Made by a program: the position numbers and the translations under genes. From Nonomuraea angiospora (GTDB lineage: Bacteria > Actinomycetota > Actinomycetes > Streptosporangiales > Streptosporangiaceae), in contig NZ_JADBEK010000001.1 of assembly GCF_014873145.1 (NCBI RefSeq), positions 12,586,001 to 12,650,000 on the forward strand: a stretch of DNA of 64,000 bases. Reading direction: 5' to 3'. The first letter of the stretch is position 1, and every line of letters begins with the position of its first letter. Positions 17,415 to 27,958 of the stretch are shown in pieces. The notes under the pieces are model-generated. The model was not told the origin of the DNA, did no database searches, and worked only from the letters and a program-made list of their open reading frames with translations.

Positions 17415-18893
17415 ATGAGCACCGACTCCCGTACCGGCGCCGCCCCCCTGCCCGGCGGCCCGCTCAGCCGCGTGGACTACAGCGAGCGCATCCCCAACAA
17501 CGTCGACCTCGCGGGCGACCGCCGCCTGCAGCGGGCGCTGGAGGGCTGGCAGCCGAAGTTCCTGGACTGGTGGAAGCAGCTCGGCCCGGCCCTGCCGACG
17601 AAGGACGTCTACCTGCGCACGGCGGTGGCCGTGGGCCGCGACGGCTGGGCGCACTTCGAGCACGTCCCCATGGAGGAGTACCGCTGGGGGATCTTCCTGG
17701 CCGAGCGCGACCCCGACCGCAAGGTCGGCTTCGGCAAGCACAAGGGCGAGCCCGCCTGGCAGGAGGTGCCAGGCGAGCATCGCGCCGACCTGATGCGGCT
17801 GATCGTCGTGCAGGGCGACACCGAGCCCGCCAGCGTCGAGCAGCAGCGCGTCCTCGGCAACACCGCGCCCAGCATCTACGACCTGCGCAACCTCTTCCAG
17901 GTCAACGTGGAGGAGGGCCGCCACCTGTGGGCCATGGTCTACCTCCTGCACGCCTACTTCGGCAGGGAGGGCCGCGAGGAGGCCGAGCAGCTGCTCAAGC
18001 GCAACTCCGGCGACCTGGACGCGCCCCGCATCCTGGGCGCGTTCAACGAGGAGACCACCGACTGGCTGCAGTTCTTCATGTTCACGTACTTCACCGACCG
18101 CGACGGCAAGTACCAGCTCGGCACGCTCAAGGAGTCGGCGTTCGACCCGCTGGCGCGCACCTGCCAGTTCATGCTCAAGGAGGAGGCCCACCACATGTTC
18201 GTGGGCACCACCGGGGTCCAGCGCACGGTGGAGCGCACGGCCGAGCTGATGAGGGCGCACGGCACGGCCGACGTCCTGCCGCACGGCGGCATCCCGCTGG
18301 ACATCATCCAGAAGTACCTGAACTTCCAGTTCTCGGTCTCGATGGACCTGTTCGGCTCCGAGCAGTCGACCAACGCCGGCAACTACTACACCTCCGGGCT
18401 GAAGGGCCGCTGGATGGAGACCCGGCGAAAGGATGACCACGTGCTGCTGGAGGCCACCCGCGAGCTGTGCCACGTCGAGGGCGGCGAGATCAGGACCAGG
18501 ACGGTGCCGCTGCTCAGCGCGCTCAACCTCGACCTGCGCGACGAGTACGCGGCCGACTGCGCCCACGGCGTGCGCCGCTGGAACCAGGCCCTGGAGGAGG
18601 CCGGGCTGGACGAGCGGCTGTACCTGCCGCACGAGGGCTTCAACCGCAAGGTCGGCGTCTATGCCGGCCACCACGTCAGCCCGCACGGCGAGGTCCTCGG
18701 CGAGGCCGCCTGGCAGGCCCGCGCCCACGAGTGGCTGCCCACGCCCGAGGACCGCGAGAAGGTGGCCGCGCTCATGGTCCCCGAGTACGAGTACGGCAAG
18801 TTCGCCGGCTGGATCGCCCCGCCGAAGACCGGCATCAACGACCAGCCGGTGGAGTTCGACTACGTGCACCTGGCCGACGAGGGCCTCCTCTAG
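17415..18893 (+). CDS. boxB: Benzoyl-CoA 2,3-epoxidase, oxygenase subunit BoxB
   Basis: A 492-residue class I diiron protein matching BoxB along its length. Iron-ligand helices include VNVEEGRHLWAMVYLLHAYF (about residue 164 on) and LKEEAHHMFVG (about 255 on), with the paired Glu and His ligands. BoxB inserts one oxygen of O2 into benzoyl-CoA to give the 2,3-epoxide in the aerobic hybrid benzoate pathway. It needs electrons from the reductase BoxA, which is not in this window. The gene ends tail to tail with a PaaX-type repressor, the two TAG stops sharing one CTAG. Confidence 0.92.
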   Translation: MSTDSRTGAAPLPGGPLSRVDYSERIPNNVDLAGDRRLQRALEGWQPKFLDWWKQLGPALPTKDVYLRTAVAVGRDGWAHFEHVPMEEYRWGIFLAERDPDRKVGFGKHKGEPAWQEVPGEHRADLMRLIVVQGDTEPASVEQQRVLGNTAPSIYDLRNLFQVNVEEGRHLWAMVYLLHAYFGREGREEAEQLLKRNSGDLDAPRILGAFNEETTDWLQFFMFTYFTDRDGKYQLGTLKESAFDPLARTCQFMLKEEAHHMFVGTTGVQRTVERTAELMRAHGTADVLPHGGIPLDIIQKYLNFQFSVSMDLFGSEQSTNAGNYYTSGLKGRWMETRRKDDHVLLEATRELCHVEGGEIRTRTVPLLSALNLDLRDEYAADCAHGVRRWNQALEEAGLDERLYLPHEGFNRKVGVYAGHHVSPHGEVLGEAAWQARAHEWLPTPEDREKVAALMVPEYEYGKFAGWIAPPKTGINDQPVEFDYVHLADEGLL

Positions 18894-19738
18894 TGCCGGG
18901 CGGCGGCCTCTTCGTCCATGAGGTCCCATTCGGCCTGCGCGCGCCGGTGCCAGCGGTTGTGCAGGTCGTGGAAGACGGCCGCCGCCCGGGGCCCCGGCCA
19001 GGCGTGGTCGAGCAGCTCGGCCGGCAGGTCGGGGTCGAGGAACGGGAACCGGCGCCACTCCTGGATGAGCAGCACCTGGTTGACGAACGCCTCCCGGCCG
19101 GAGGCGACCGCGCGGCCCTCGAACTGCTCGATGAAGCTCACGTACCGCTTCTCCACGTCGTCGAGGTCCCACGCGGCCGAGATGAGCTTGGCGGTGTCGC
19201 CGATGGCCGCCGACGGCCCGGTCCAGGCGTAGGCCCGGTCGGTCAGGTCCAGCTCGCGGATGACCTCGCGTACCGCGGCCTCCTTGGAGGCGTCGGGGAT
19301 CACCCAGAGCGCGGGGGAGGGGGAGCCGAGCCCGAGCCAGGTCAGCTTGGTCCGCAGCCGGTGGCGGAGCCGGCGCTGGGTCTCCGGCACGCCCGCGGTG
19401 AGCACGAGCCAGCGGCCGTCCCACTGGTGGGGGGCGCGCATGAAGCCGTAGATGCGCTCGGTGCCCTCGCGCAGCAGCCGGTCGCCGGCCTCGGTCAGCC
19501 TCCAGCGCACCTTGCGGCCGTGACGTTCGGACTCCAGCAGCTCCTCGGCGGCGGTGCGGGCCAGGGCCTGGCGTGCGGACTTCTCCTCCACGCCGAGCGC
19601 GCCGAGCGCGGCCACCAGTGTGCGCGTCCACACCTCGCCCCCGCGCGGCAGGACGAACTCGCCCAGGACCGTCAGCAGCGTCGACCGTGCGCTGGCGGAC
19701 GCCTTCTCGCGCGGGCGCTCCACGGACTCGGCCGGCAA
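18890..19738 (-). CDS. PaaX-family transcriptional repressor
   Basis: A 282-residue regulator with an N-terminal winged helix (RSTLLTVLGEFVLPRGGEVW, then GVEEKSARQALARTAAEELL) and the PaaX middle and C-terminal domains (PHQWDGRWLVLTAGVPE, then RRFPFLDPDLPAELL). PaaX proteins repress aromatic acyl-CoA catabolism and release DNA on binding an acyl-CoA such as phenylacetyl-CoA; in this setting benzoyl-CoA is the likely inducer. The TTG at 19738 is 6 bases after AGGAGGG and is preferred to upstream codons. It diverges from boxC and converges on boxB. Confidence 0.88.
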   Translation of the reverse strand: MPAESVERPREKASASARSTLLTVLGEFVLPRGGEVWTRTLVAALGALGVEEKSARQALARTAAEELLESERHGRKVRWRLTEAGDRLLREGTERIYGFMRAPHQWDGRWLVLTAGVPETQRRLRHRLRTKLTWLGLGSPSPALWVIPDASKEAAVREVIRELDLTDRAYAWTGPSAAIGDTAKLISAAWDLDDVEKRYVSFIEQFEGRAVASGREAFVNQVLLIQEWRRFPFLDPDLPAELLDHAWPGPRAAAVFHDLHNRWHRRAQAEWDLMDEEAAARH

Positions 19739-19772
19739 CGGTTGCCCTCCTGTCGTTCGACACGCTCGTGAC

Positions 19773-19809
19773 GCGCATTCTGCCAGGTCGGGCGCCCTCG
19801 TGAATGCGC
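19773..19809. promoter_or_regulatory. Candidate PaaX-type operator between repressor and boxC
   Basis: Perfect 8-base arms GCGCATTC (19773-19780) and GAATGCGC (19802-19809) are 21 bases apart, that is, centres about three helical turns apart. They lie in the 161-base divergent gap, near the PaaX-type start. A TTGACG box for boxC follows at 19835. Assignment is from position only. Confidence 0.45.
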
Positions 19810-19899
19810 AGGCAGGCGGAAGCACTACAAACACTTGACGCCTCTAATGATAGACGTCGAGTATTTAAAGCAAGGCCCCACGCCTCTCCGGAGCACGCA

Positions 19900-21549
<1,650 letters not shown>

Positions 21550-21551
21550 CC

Positions 21552-21617
21552 ATGCCCGGGTTCGACGCCGGCGACCGGCTCGTCCGGGTGGACACCCCCA
21601 TGGTCGCGGGCAGGTAA
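21552..21617 (+). CDS. 21-residue ORF between boxC and the amidohydrolase gene
   Basis: An ATG two bases after the boxC stop opens a 21-codon frame (MPGFDAGDRLVRVDTPMVAG plus Arg) ending at TAA, five bases before the amidohydrolase ATG. The TAA sits within AGGTAAGGAGC, which is the amidohydrolase ribosome binding site, so a translated leader could couple the two genes. It lacks a clear ribosome binding site itself and may be a chance frame or a remnant. Confidence 0.25.
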   Translation: MPGFDAGDRLVRVDTPMVAGR

Positions 21618-21622
21618 GGAGC

Positions 21623-22483
21623 ATGATCGACGGCATGCCCCTCATCGACGCGCACGTCCACGTGCCGCTGCTCGGCACCCTGAAGCCCGCCTGGCTGCGC
21701 TGGGCCCGCGACTTCGGCGAGCACGGCGTGCTGGAGGACGTCTGGGACCGCGCGGGCCGGCCGCGCCCGGACCGCCTGGACGAGCTCTTCGCCGCCCAGG
21801 GCGTGGACGTCGCGCTGCTGTTCTGCGAGTACAGCCCCAAGGCGACCGGCACGCAGGCGTTCGAGGACCTGCTGCCGATCGTCGAGCACAACCCGGTCCG
21901 CTTCCGGCCGGTCGCCAACGTCAACCCGCACCTGCACTTCCCGCTCGCCGAGGAGCTGCGCCGCCAGCTCGACCTCGGCGCCGCCGCGCTCAAGCTGCAC
22001 CCCGTGCACGGCGGGTTCCGCTGCGACGACGCCGCCCTCTACCCCGCCTACCACGTGCTGGAGGAGCGCGGCGTCCCGCTCGTCGTCCACTGCGGCACCA
22101 GCTCCTTCCCGGGCGCGGCCAACGAGAACGCCGACCCCGGCTTCCTCATCCCGGTCATCCGCGACTTCCCCGGCCTCAACGTGGTGCTCGCGCACGGCGG
22201 GCGCGGCTGGTGGTACGACACCGCCGCCTTCCTCGCCCTGTCCAACGACACCGTGTGGCTGGAGCTGTCCGGCCTGCCGCCCAAGCGGCTGCCCGAGTAC
22301 TACGCCAGGTACGACCTCACGCGGCTCGGCCGCAAATGGATCTTCGGCACCGACTGGCCCGGCGTCCCCGGCACCGCCGCCAACGCCCGGGCCGTCGCGG
22401 GACTCCTGCCGGACGAGGTGGCCAGGGCCGTGCTCGCCGGGAACGCGGCCAAGGTGTACGCCGGCCTGCGCGCGGGGGAGTGA
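21623..22483 (+). CDS. Amidohydrolase family protein (ACMSD/COG2159-like)
   Basis: A 286-residue TIM-barrel metal-dependent hydrolase. Metal motifs: IDAHVHV (His11, His13), KLHPVHGG, VVHCGTSS, LAHGGRG and FGTDWPG with the late Asp. This group holds decarboxylases and hydrolases of aromatic-acid pathways. It is preceded by AAGGAGC and follows boxC, so it may process a ring-cleavage product or hydrolyse a precursor of benzoate; the reaction is unknown. It ends 7 bases before a convergent small gene. Confidence 0.82.
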   Translation: MIDGMPLIDAHVHVPLLGTLKPAWLRWARDFGEHGVLEDVWDRAGRPRPDRLDELFAAQGVDVALLFCEYSPKATGTQAFEDLLPIVEHNPVRFRPVANVNPHLHFPLAEELRRQLDLGAAALKLHPVHGGFRCDDAALYPAYHVLEERGVPLVVHCGTSSFPGAANENADPGFLIPVIRDFPGLNVVLAHGGRGWWYDTAAFLALSNDTVWLELSGLPPKRLPEYYARYDLTRLGRKWIFGTDWPGVPGTAANARAVAGLLPDEVARAVLAGNAAKVYAGLRAGE

Positions 22484-22489
22484 CCCGCG

Positions 22490-22864
22490 TCAGGGGCGCT
22501 CGCCGGGCCGGGGCCAGCGGGCCTTCAGCTCGAGCTCGGCCTTGGCCATGGCGGCCTGCAGCTGGTCGGGGCTGCCGGCCTCGAGGACGGTGCAGCGCAG
22601 GGGGTCGCGGCATTCGAAGGCGGTGTAGGCCTGCCGCCAGGCTCCCCAGGTGATGACCCAGCCCGGCCACCGTGCCTGCAGGGCGTCGAGGTTGCGATCG
22701 ATGGCGGCCGACGAGTCGGGGGTGCCGGCGTCCTGCCGCGGAGGTGGCTGGGCGGGGCCACCGCGCGAGCGTCGATGGCGGGGTCGCTGCGGTCTGTCTA
22801 CGGGGTCTTCCCGGGAGGGCTCCTCCCGGTCGGGCGGTGGGGCGGGCGGCGTGGGTGCCGGCAT
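22490..22864 (-). CDS. Small Pro/Arg-rich protein of unknown function
   Basis: A 124-residue protein. The N-terminal half is low-complexity (Pro, Arg, acidic: APTPPAPPPDREEPSREDP); the C-terminal half looks folded: RWPGWVITWGAWRQAYTAFE and PDQLQAAMAKAELELKARWP. Similar short proteins lie beside XRE/DUF5753 regulators in actinomycetes, and an XRE regulator is divergent here. The ATG at 22864 has GGAG at a normal distance; the ATG at 22876 is possible. Role unknown; perhaps a target or partner of the regulator. Confidence 0.65.
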   Translation of the reverse strand: MPAPTPPAPPPDREEPSREDPVDRPQRPRHRRSRGGPAQPPPRQDAGTPDSSAAIDRNLDALQARWPGWVITWGAWRQAYTAFECRDPLRCTVLEAGSPDQLQAAMAKAELELKARWPRPGERP

Positions 22865-23160
22865 CAAGATCTCCATCGAGGGGGTAGATCGTGGTGCGTG
22901 CGAGGGCTAATCCTTCCCACTCGTCATTCCCCGATGCAAGTACGTCTGCACATGCATTCCAAGAAAATTGCATATGCACGTGCACGGGCCGCGCGTTGAA
23001 AGGAAGAAAGGGATGGCGAGTCCCATTTACAATGACGTGTCGGCTTCTGTGTTGTATGGGGTGAAGTGTGCGGCGCGAATATCGATGCATGGTCGGAAGG
23101 AGCATGAAACAGTAGGTAACGTAAGGAACAATGAGTCCTCGCCCGGCAAAAGGATCGATG
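22865..23160. other. AT-richer divergent control region
   Basis: About 296 bases without a supported gene, clearly richer in A and T than the surroundings. It holds overlapping palindromes TGCATATGCA (22969-22978) and TGCACGTGCA (22975-22984), with a related TGCACATGCA at 22947-22956, between the small leftward gene and the rightward XRE regulator. Probably contains both promoters and the regulator binding sites. In-frame ATG codons at 23131 and 23158 are alternative starts of the XRE gene. Confidence 0.5.
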
Positions 23161-24066
23161 ATGATCGTTGCAGAGCCTGACGGAGACGGCGTCCCCGCCG
23201 GCGTCTTACGTGGTGCCCGAAGCGGGCCGACCGCGTTGCGGATCATGGTGGGTACGCAGCTGCGCCGGCTGCGCGAGGCCAAGGGCATCACCGGCGAGAA
23301 GGCCGCGGAGACGATCCGCGCCAGCCACTCCAAGATCAGCCGGATGGAGCTGGGCCGCAGCCCCTTCAAGCAGCGTGACGTGGCCGATCTGCTCACCTTG
23401 TACGGCATCACCGCCCCCGGCGACCGGGAGAAGGTGCTGGAGCTGGCCCGCCAGGCCAGCGCTCCGGGATGGTGGCACCAGTACAGCGACGTGCTCCCCG
23501 GTTGGTTCGAGCCCTACCTCGGGCTGGAGCAGGCGGCGCGCACGATCCGCAACTACGAGGCGCAGTTCGTGCACGGCCTGCTGCAGTGCGAGCCGTACGC
23601 GCGGGCCTTCATCGGCATCCGGCACGGCGACGCCGACCCCGACGACCTCGAGCGCCGGGTGGCGATGCGGATGCGCCGCCAGGACCTGCTCACCGACGGC
23701 GACGCGCCCACCCTGTGGGCGATCATGGACGAGGCCGTGCTGACCCGGCCGATCGGCGGCCGCGACGTCCAGCGGGCCCAGCTGGAGCACCTGCTCGCGG
23801 TCTGCGACCTGCCGAACGTCACCCTGCAGATCATGCCCTTCCACATCGGCGGGCACGCGGCGGTGGGCGGCCCGTTCACGCTCTTGCGCTTCGACGCCCC
23901 CGACCTGCCCGACGTGGTCTATCTGGAGCACCTCACCAGCGCGATGTACCTGGACAAGCCCACCGACATCGACGACTACAGCAAGGTGATGAACACCTTG
24001 ACCATCCAGGCCGCTCCGAAGGAGGCGACCCCGGCGCTGCTCAAGGGCATGCTCGACGAGCTCTGA
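23161..24066 (+). CDS. XRE-family regulator with DUF5753-like domain
   Basis: A 301-residue protein. Residues about 25-85 form the Cro/C1 helix-turn-helix (GTQLRRLREAKGITGEKAAE, then IRASHSKISRMELGRSPFKQ). The rest matches the actinomycete DUF5753 region (WWHQYSDVLPGWFEPYLGLE, NYEAQFVHGLLQCEPYARAF, NVTLQIMPFHIGGHAA). These regulators, of the Scr1/BldB-linked class, number dozens per Streptomyces genome and pair with small proteins in morphological or antibiotic control. Start at 23161 is favoured by AGGA six bases upstream; 23131 is possible. No DUF397 gene follows. Confidence 0.88.
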   Translation: MIVAEPDGDGVPAGVLRGARSGPTALRIMVGTQLRRLREAKGITGEKAAETIRASHSKISRMELGRSPFKQRDVADLLTLYGITAPGDREKVLELARQASAPGWWHQYSDVLPGWFEPYLGLEQAARTIRNYEAQFVHGLLQCEPYARAFIGIRHGDADPDDLERRVAMRMRRQDLLTDGDAPTLWAIMDEAVLTRPIGGRDVQRAQLEHLLAVCDLPNVTLQIMPFHIGGHAAVGGPFTLLRFDAPDLPDVVYLEHLTSAMYLDKPTDIDDYSKVMNTLTIQAAPKEATPALLKGMLDEL

Positions 24067-24070
24067 GCGG

Positions 24071-24856
24071 CTAGCGTGCCACGTCGCGGGCGGCCGTGTG
24101 CCAGCTCGTCGACCTGCGCGCCAGAGCGCCGAAGCCGAGGAAGACGGCCAGCCCGAGCAGAGACGCCAGAGCGACCGCCGCGAACAGCTGCTCGGACTGC
24201 AGCCGGGACCGGTAGAGATCGATGAGCGTGCCGAGGCCCGGCTCGCCCTGCCGGAAGAAGAAGTCCCCGACCACCGCGCCGATGACCGACAGGCCGGCGG
24301 AGACGCGCAGGCCGGTGAGGATGTGGGGCAGCGCCGCCGGCAGCTGGAGCTTCCACAGCCGGGCCGCCCACCCGGCCCGCGCCAGCGTGAACAGGTCGTG
24401 GTGGGCCTCCTCGACCGACCGCAGCCCGAACAGCGTGTCCGTCACGATGGGGAACAGCGCGATCAGCGCGCAGACCAGGACGCGGGTGAAGAACCCGAAG
24501 CCGAACCAGAACCCGAACAGCGGCACCAGCGCCAGGATCGGGATCGTCTGCAGGATCACGAGGTACGGGTGCAGCGACCGCTCCAGCCAGCTCGCCCGTG
24601 CCATGGCGATCGCGCACCCGACGCCGGTCACGGCAGCGATCGCCAGGCCCAGCAGCGCGACCTGGCCCGACAGCAGCAGGCCGGCGAGCAGCTCGGCGCG
24701 GTTGACGGGGTCGAGGAGCCCCACCCGCACGACGGCGTCCGGCGGGGGCAGCAGGAACCGCCGGTCCGGGGTCAGCAGCACGTACGTGACCGCGTACCAC
24801 AGGGCGATCACCAGGACGAAGACGATCAGCGGCGGAACCCACCGCGGCCACCTCAT
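24071..24856 (-). CDS. ABC transporter permease (SsuC/TauC type)
   Basis: A 261-residue permease with about six membrane helices. The ATPase-contact loop is in LRSVEEAHHDLFTLARAGWA through LPAALPHILTGLRVSAGLSV, the EAA-type motif. This is the class that imports sulfonates, nitrate, thiamine precursors or aromatic acids. It is the last gene of a three-gene operon (binding protein, ATPase, permease), with ATGA overlap at its start. Substrate unknown. Confidence 0.9.
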   Translation of the reverse strand: MRWPRWVPPLIVFVLVIALWYAVTYVLLTPDRRFLLPPPDAVVRVGLLDPVNRAELLAGLLLSGQVALLGLAIAAVTGVGCAIAMARASWLERSLHPYLVILQTIPILALVPLFGFWFGFGFFTRVLVCALIALFPIVTDTLFGLRSVEEAHHDLFTLARAGWAARLWKLQLPAALPHILTGLRVSAGLSVIGAVVGDFFFRQGEPGLGTLIDLYRSRLQSEQLFAAVALASLLGLAVFLGFGALARRSTSWHTAARDVAR

Positions 24857-25620
24857 GCGGCCGTCCCCCGCAGCCAGGCCGACACCTGGCCCGCGATCCG
24901 CGCGAAGCCGGGGCTGAAGCGCAGCTCGGGCGGGCGCGGGTAGGGGAAGGGCACGTCGCAGGCGCCGACGATCCGCCCCGGCCGTTCCGACAGCACGATG
25001 ATCCTGGTGGCCAGGAAGACGGCCTCGCCGACGGAGTGGGTGACGAACACCGCGGCGAAGCCGCGTAAGCCGAACAGCCGCAGCAGCTCCGACTGCAGCC
25101 GCTCGCGCGTGATCTCGTCCAGCGTGCCGAACGGCTCGTCGAGCAGGAGCAGGTCGGGCCGGACGGCGAGCGCGCGGGCCAGCGACACCCTCATCCGCAT
25201 CCCGCCCGACAGGGTCCGGGGACGGTGGTGGGCGAAGCCGGCCAGCCCCACCAGCTCGATCGCCTCGTCCGCGCGCCGCCGCCGCTCCGCCCTGGGCAGG
25301 CCGCCCAGCTCGCCGAGCAGCTCCACGTTGGCGCGGGCGGTCCGCCACGGCAGCAGGGCATGGTCCTGGAAGACGTAGCCCACGGAGGTGGTGTCCCGGC
25401 GCACCGAGCCCTCGGTGGCGTCGGTCAGCCCCGCGGCCAGGCGCAGGAGGGTGCTCTTGCCGCACCCGGAAGGGCCGACCACCGCGACGAACTCGCCGGG
25501 GGCGACGGCCAGATCGACCTGGTCCAGCGCCCGCGTGCCGTCGTCGTAGCGCTTGCCCGCGCCGGAGAACGACAGCAAGGAAGTGGCGGCCTGACCGGGC
25601 ACCCGGCCACTAGACCACAT
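24853..25620 (-). CDS. ABC transporter ATP-binding protein (SsuB/TauB type)
   Basis: A 255-residue ATPase. Walker A is GPSGCGKST, the Q-loop is YVFQDHALLPW, the signature is LSGGMRMR, Walker B is LLLLDEPFGTLDE, and the switch His is in FVTHSVGEAV. It energises import with the adjacent permease. The start is uncertain: ATG at 25620 was chosen, but GTG codons at 25641 and near 25600 are in frame, and none has a strong ribosome binding site. It overlaps the permease by four bases and follows the binding-protein gene closely. Confidence 0.9.
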   Translation of the reverse strand: MWSSGRVPGQAATSLLSFSGAGKRYDDGTRALDQVDLAVAPGEFVAVVGPSGCGKSTLLRLAAGLTDATEGSVRRDTTSVGYVFQDHALLPWRTARANVELLGELGGLPRAERRRRADEAIELVGLAGFAHHRPRTLSGGMRMRVSLARALAVRPDLLLLDEPFGTLDEITRERLQSELLRLFGLRGFAAVFVTHSVGEAVFLATRIIVLSERPGRIVGACDVPFPYPRPPELRFSPGFARIAGQVSAWLRGTAA

Positions 25621-25650
25621 CGGACAGGACACGGGCAACACGCCGATCGG

Positions 25651-26853
25651 TCAGCCGGCGCGGTAGCCGATCTTCGGGTCGACGAAGTCGTTGGTGACCA
25701 CGTCGGAGGGCTGAAGGCCGTCCTTCACCGGCTTGTTCTGCTTGGCGAAGATCGGCCTGGTGATGTCGATCAGCCGCTGCACGCGGGCGGTGTCGAAGTT
25801 GCCGACGGTGTCGTCGGGGCCGTTGCCGGCCAGCTTGAGTGTCTTCATCTGCTGGACCGAGAACTCCGAGCTCGGCCTGGTGTACTGGGTGGCGACCTTG
25901 TACGCCTGGTTGAGCCGCAGGGTGAGATCGATCGTGGGGCCCGGCTCGGCCAGCACGTCGACCTGCGCCTGCTGGAAGATGGGAATGAGCTTGCGCAGGC
26001 ACGGCGCGAGCTTCTGCTTGTCAGCCGGGCGGATCACCAGCGGGGGACCGTAGTTGGGGTAGCCGGCGTCGTAGACCAGCTGATACTTCACCGGTTTGCC
26101 CCACTGCGGCACGTCCTTCTCGTAGATGTACGGCTCGGCGTTGGCATAGCCGGCCACCGCCGCCTTGCCTCCGGCGGCCACGAAATGGGACGGCGAGCCG
26201 TCGTAGGATCCGTCCACCTGGCCGCGCTTCAGCAGCCCCGCCCCCACCAGATACTCCATGTAGGTGTTGCCGCCGAAGTAGAGCACCTTCGTGTCCGTCC
26301 GGCCGATGTCCTTGATGGTGTTGAAGGTGGGGTACGTGGCCGGGTCCCACAGGATGATCTGCGGGTGGATCTCCAGCAACGCCATGACCGCGAGGGTCGG
26401 CTGGGTGGCCGACATCTGGATGCCCTCGTCCATGCCGCCCAGCACGCCGAGGGTGATGCCGGGGTCGGTGTACAGCTGCGCCGACGACTGGGTGAAGCCG
26501 ATCGCCGGCCCGCCCGCCCGCAGCTCCAGCGTGACCCCGGTGTCCTTGCCCCGGACGACCAGCGGCGCGCTCACCCGCTTCCTGCCGGCGTCGATGGCGG
26601 GGTTCGCGCCGAGCAGGTGGTACATCCCGCCTTCGACGGTGATGTGCGGCGTCCACTGGGTCTGCACCACGACGGTGGCCGGGCAGACGCCGCGCAGGTC
26701 GGTCGGGTCGCCGGGGTTTCCCGACGCCGCCGCCGGTTTCGGCTGGGGCGGCTGTTGCGTGCCGGTGCACGCCGCGAGCAGGAGGAACAGCCCGGCTATC
26801 GCCGTGGTCCTCGCCGTGTTACGTCCCGCATGCCGTGGCCGGCGCACGCGCAT
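25651..26853 (-). CDS. ABC transporter substrate-binding lipoprotein (NMT1/THI5-like)
   Basis: A 400-residue lipoprotein: signal sequence with lipobox LLAAC (Cys near residue 29), then a periplasmic-binding fold of the NMT1/SsuA class (VQTQWTPHITVEGGMYHLLG; FNTIKDIGRTDTKVLYFGGN; YDAGYPNYGPPLVIRPADKQ). It is somewhat longer than typical SsuA proteins. GGAAGGAT precedes the ATG. First gene of the operon with the ATPase and permease. Candidate substrates are sulfonates, pyrimidine precursors or aromatic acids; nothing nearby decides it. Confidence 0.88.
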   Translation of the reverse strand: MRVRRPRHAGRNTARTTAIAGLFLLLAACTGTQQPPQPKPAAASGNPGDPTDLRGVCPATVVVQTQWTPHITVEGGMYHLLGANPAIDAGRKRVSAPLVVRGKDTGVTLELRAGGPAIGFTQSSAQLYTDPGITLGVLGGMDEGIQMSATQPTLAVMALLEIHPQIILWDPATYPTFNTIKDIGRTDTKVLYFGGNTYMEYLVGAGLLKRGQVDGSYDGSPSHFVAAGGKAAVAGYANAEPYIYEKDVPQWGKPVKYQLVYDAGYPNYGPPLVIRPADKQKLAPCLRKLIPIFQQAQVDVLAEPGPTIDLTLRLNQAYKVATQYTRPSSEFSVQQMKTLKLAGNGPDDTVGNFDTARVQRLIDITRPIFAKQNKPVKDGLQPSDVVTNDFVDPKIGYRAG

Positions 26854-27151
26854 GGTGCCATCCTTCCGATGGGCGGCGATTGAATATTCGCGGCAGAAAC
26901 CATGTCAAGCGCTGTTCCGATATTCCTGGTCCTGCGCGAGCGGAAGACAATTCCCGGAACTTACCATGCTTTCTCGGGCAGACGGCATTTCAGATGAGGG
27001 CCTATGACGCCTCTGTGGGTGGTTTGTCCAGTCGTGTGAGATTTAGATTCGGGAGAAGTTCACTAACGGCGACTTCCGTGGCAAATGGGTATGATCACCT
27101 TGCGGGTGCGTCGCCGCCGGGGACCTTATGCTCAAGCCTGGAGACCTCTGA
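26854..27151. other. Intergenic region without a supported gene
   Basis: 298 bases, AT-richer than average, between the leftward binding-protein gene and the rightward methyltransferase gene. It must hold both promoters. Short open frames exist but have poor codon use and no ribosome binding sites. I see no convincing palindrome, terminator or RNA element. Confidence 0.5.
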
Positions 27152-27958
27152 ATGACAGCAGACAACTCGACCACGGACCGGTGGCCGCCGGAGATCGACA
27201 CGACCGTGGCACACTCGGCGCGGGTCTGGAACTACTGGCTGGGCGGCAAGGACCACTACGCGGTGGACCGGGAAGTCGGCGACCGGTTGAGCCGGATAAA
27301 TCCGGACATCGCCTTGACGGCCCGTGCCGACCGCGCCTTTCTCCACCGCTCCGTGCGCCATCTGGTGGCCGAGGCGGGGGTACGGCAGTTCCTGGACATC
27401 GGCACCGGGCTGCCCACGGCGGGCAACACGCACGAGATCGCCCAGAGTCTGGCTCCGGAGACGCGCGTCGTCTACGTCGACAACGACCCCGTCGTCCTCG
27501 CCCACGCCAAGGCCCTGCTCGTGGGCACGCCGCAGGGCCGGACCAACTACATCCAGGCCGACCTCCACGACCCGGACACCATCCTGAGAGCGGCCGCCGA
27601 CACGCTCGACTTCACCCAGCCGGTCGCGATCATGCTGCTGGGGATCGTCCACTTCATCAACGACGACGAGGAGGCGTACACGATCATCAAACGCCTGCTC
27701 GACGCCGTCCCCGCCGGCAGCCACCTGGCGCTCGTCCACATCACCGCGTTCTTCAACCCGGAGGCGAAGCGCGAGGAGGTACGCCACTGGAACGAGCACG
27801 GCACGCCCAAGCTGACCATCCGCACGCCCGAGCAGATCGGGCGCTTCTTCGAAGGTCTGGAGGTCCTGCCCCCCGGCATCGTCTCCACCACGCGTTGGCG
27901 CCCCGACATCGACGACGTCCCGGAAGTGGACGGATTCTGCGGGGTCGGCAGGAAGTAG
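27152..27958 (+). CDS. SAM-dependent methyltransferase, DUF574 family
   Basis: A 268-residue protein of the actinobacterial DUF574 group (Methyltransf_19). AHSARVWNYWLGGKDHYAVD (about residues 20-39) is the family signature; FLDIGTGLPTAGNTHEIAQ is the SAM-binding motif I and VVYVDNDPVVLAHA carries the acidic residue for the SAM ribose. Family members are numerous in actinomycetes and rarely characterised. It stands alone, so its substrate cannot be inferred from neighbours. Confidence 0.9.
   Translation: MTADNSTTDRWPPEIDTTVAHSARVWNYWLGGKDHYAVDREVGDRLSRINPDIALTARADRAFLHRSVRHLVAEAGVRQFLDIGTGLPTAGNTHEIAQSLAPETRVVYVDNDPVVLAHAKALLVGTPQGRTNYIQADLHDPDTILRAAADTLDFTQPVAIMLLGIVHFINDDEEAYTIIKRLLDAVPAGSHLALVHITAFFNPEAKREEVRHWNEHGTPKLTIRTPEQIGRFFEGLEVLPPGIVSTTRWRPDIDDVPEVDGFCGVGRK

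Noticed and set aside
26854..27151. Possible small RNA or riboswitch in the AT-richer gap
   Set aside because: No conserved aptamer-like helices or terminator could be recognised by eye; promoter DNA for the two divergent genes is sufficient explanation.
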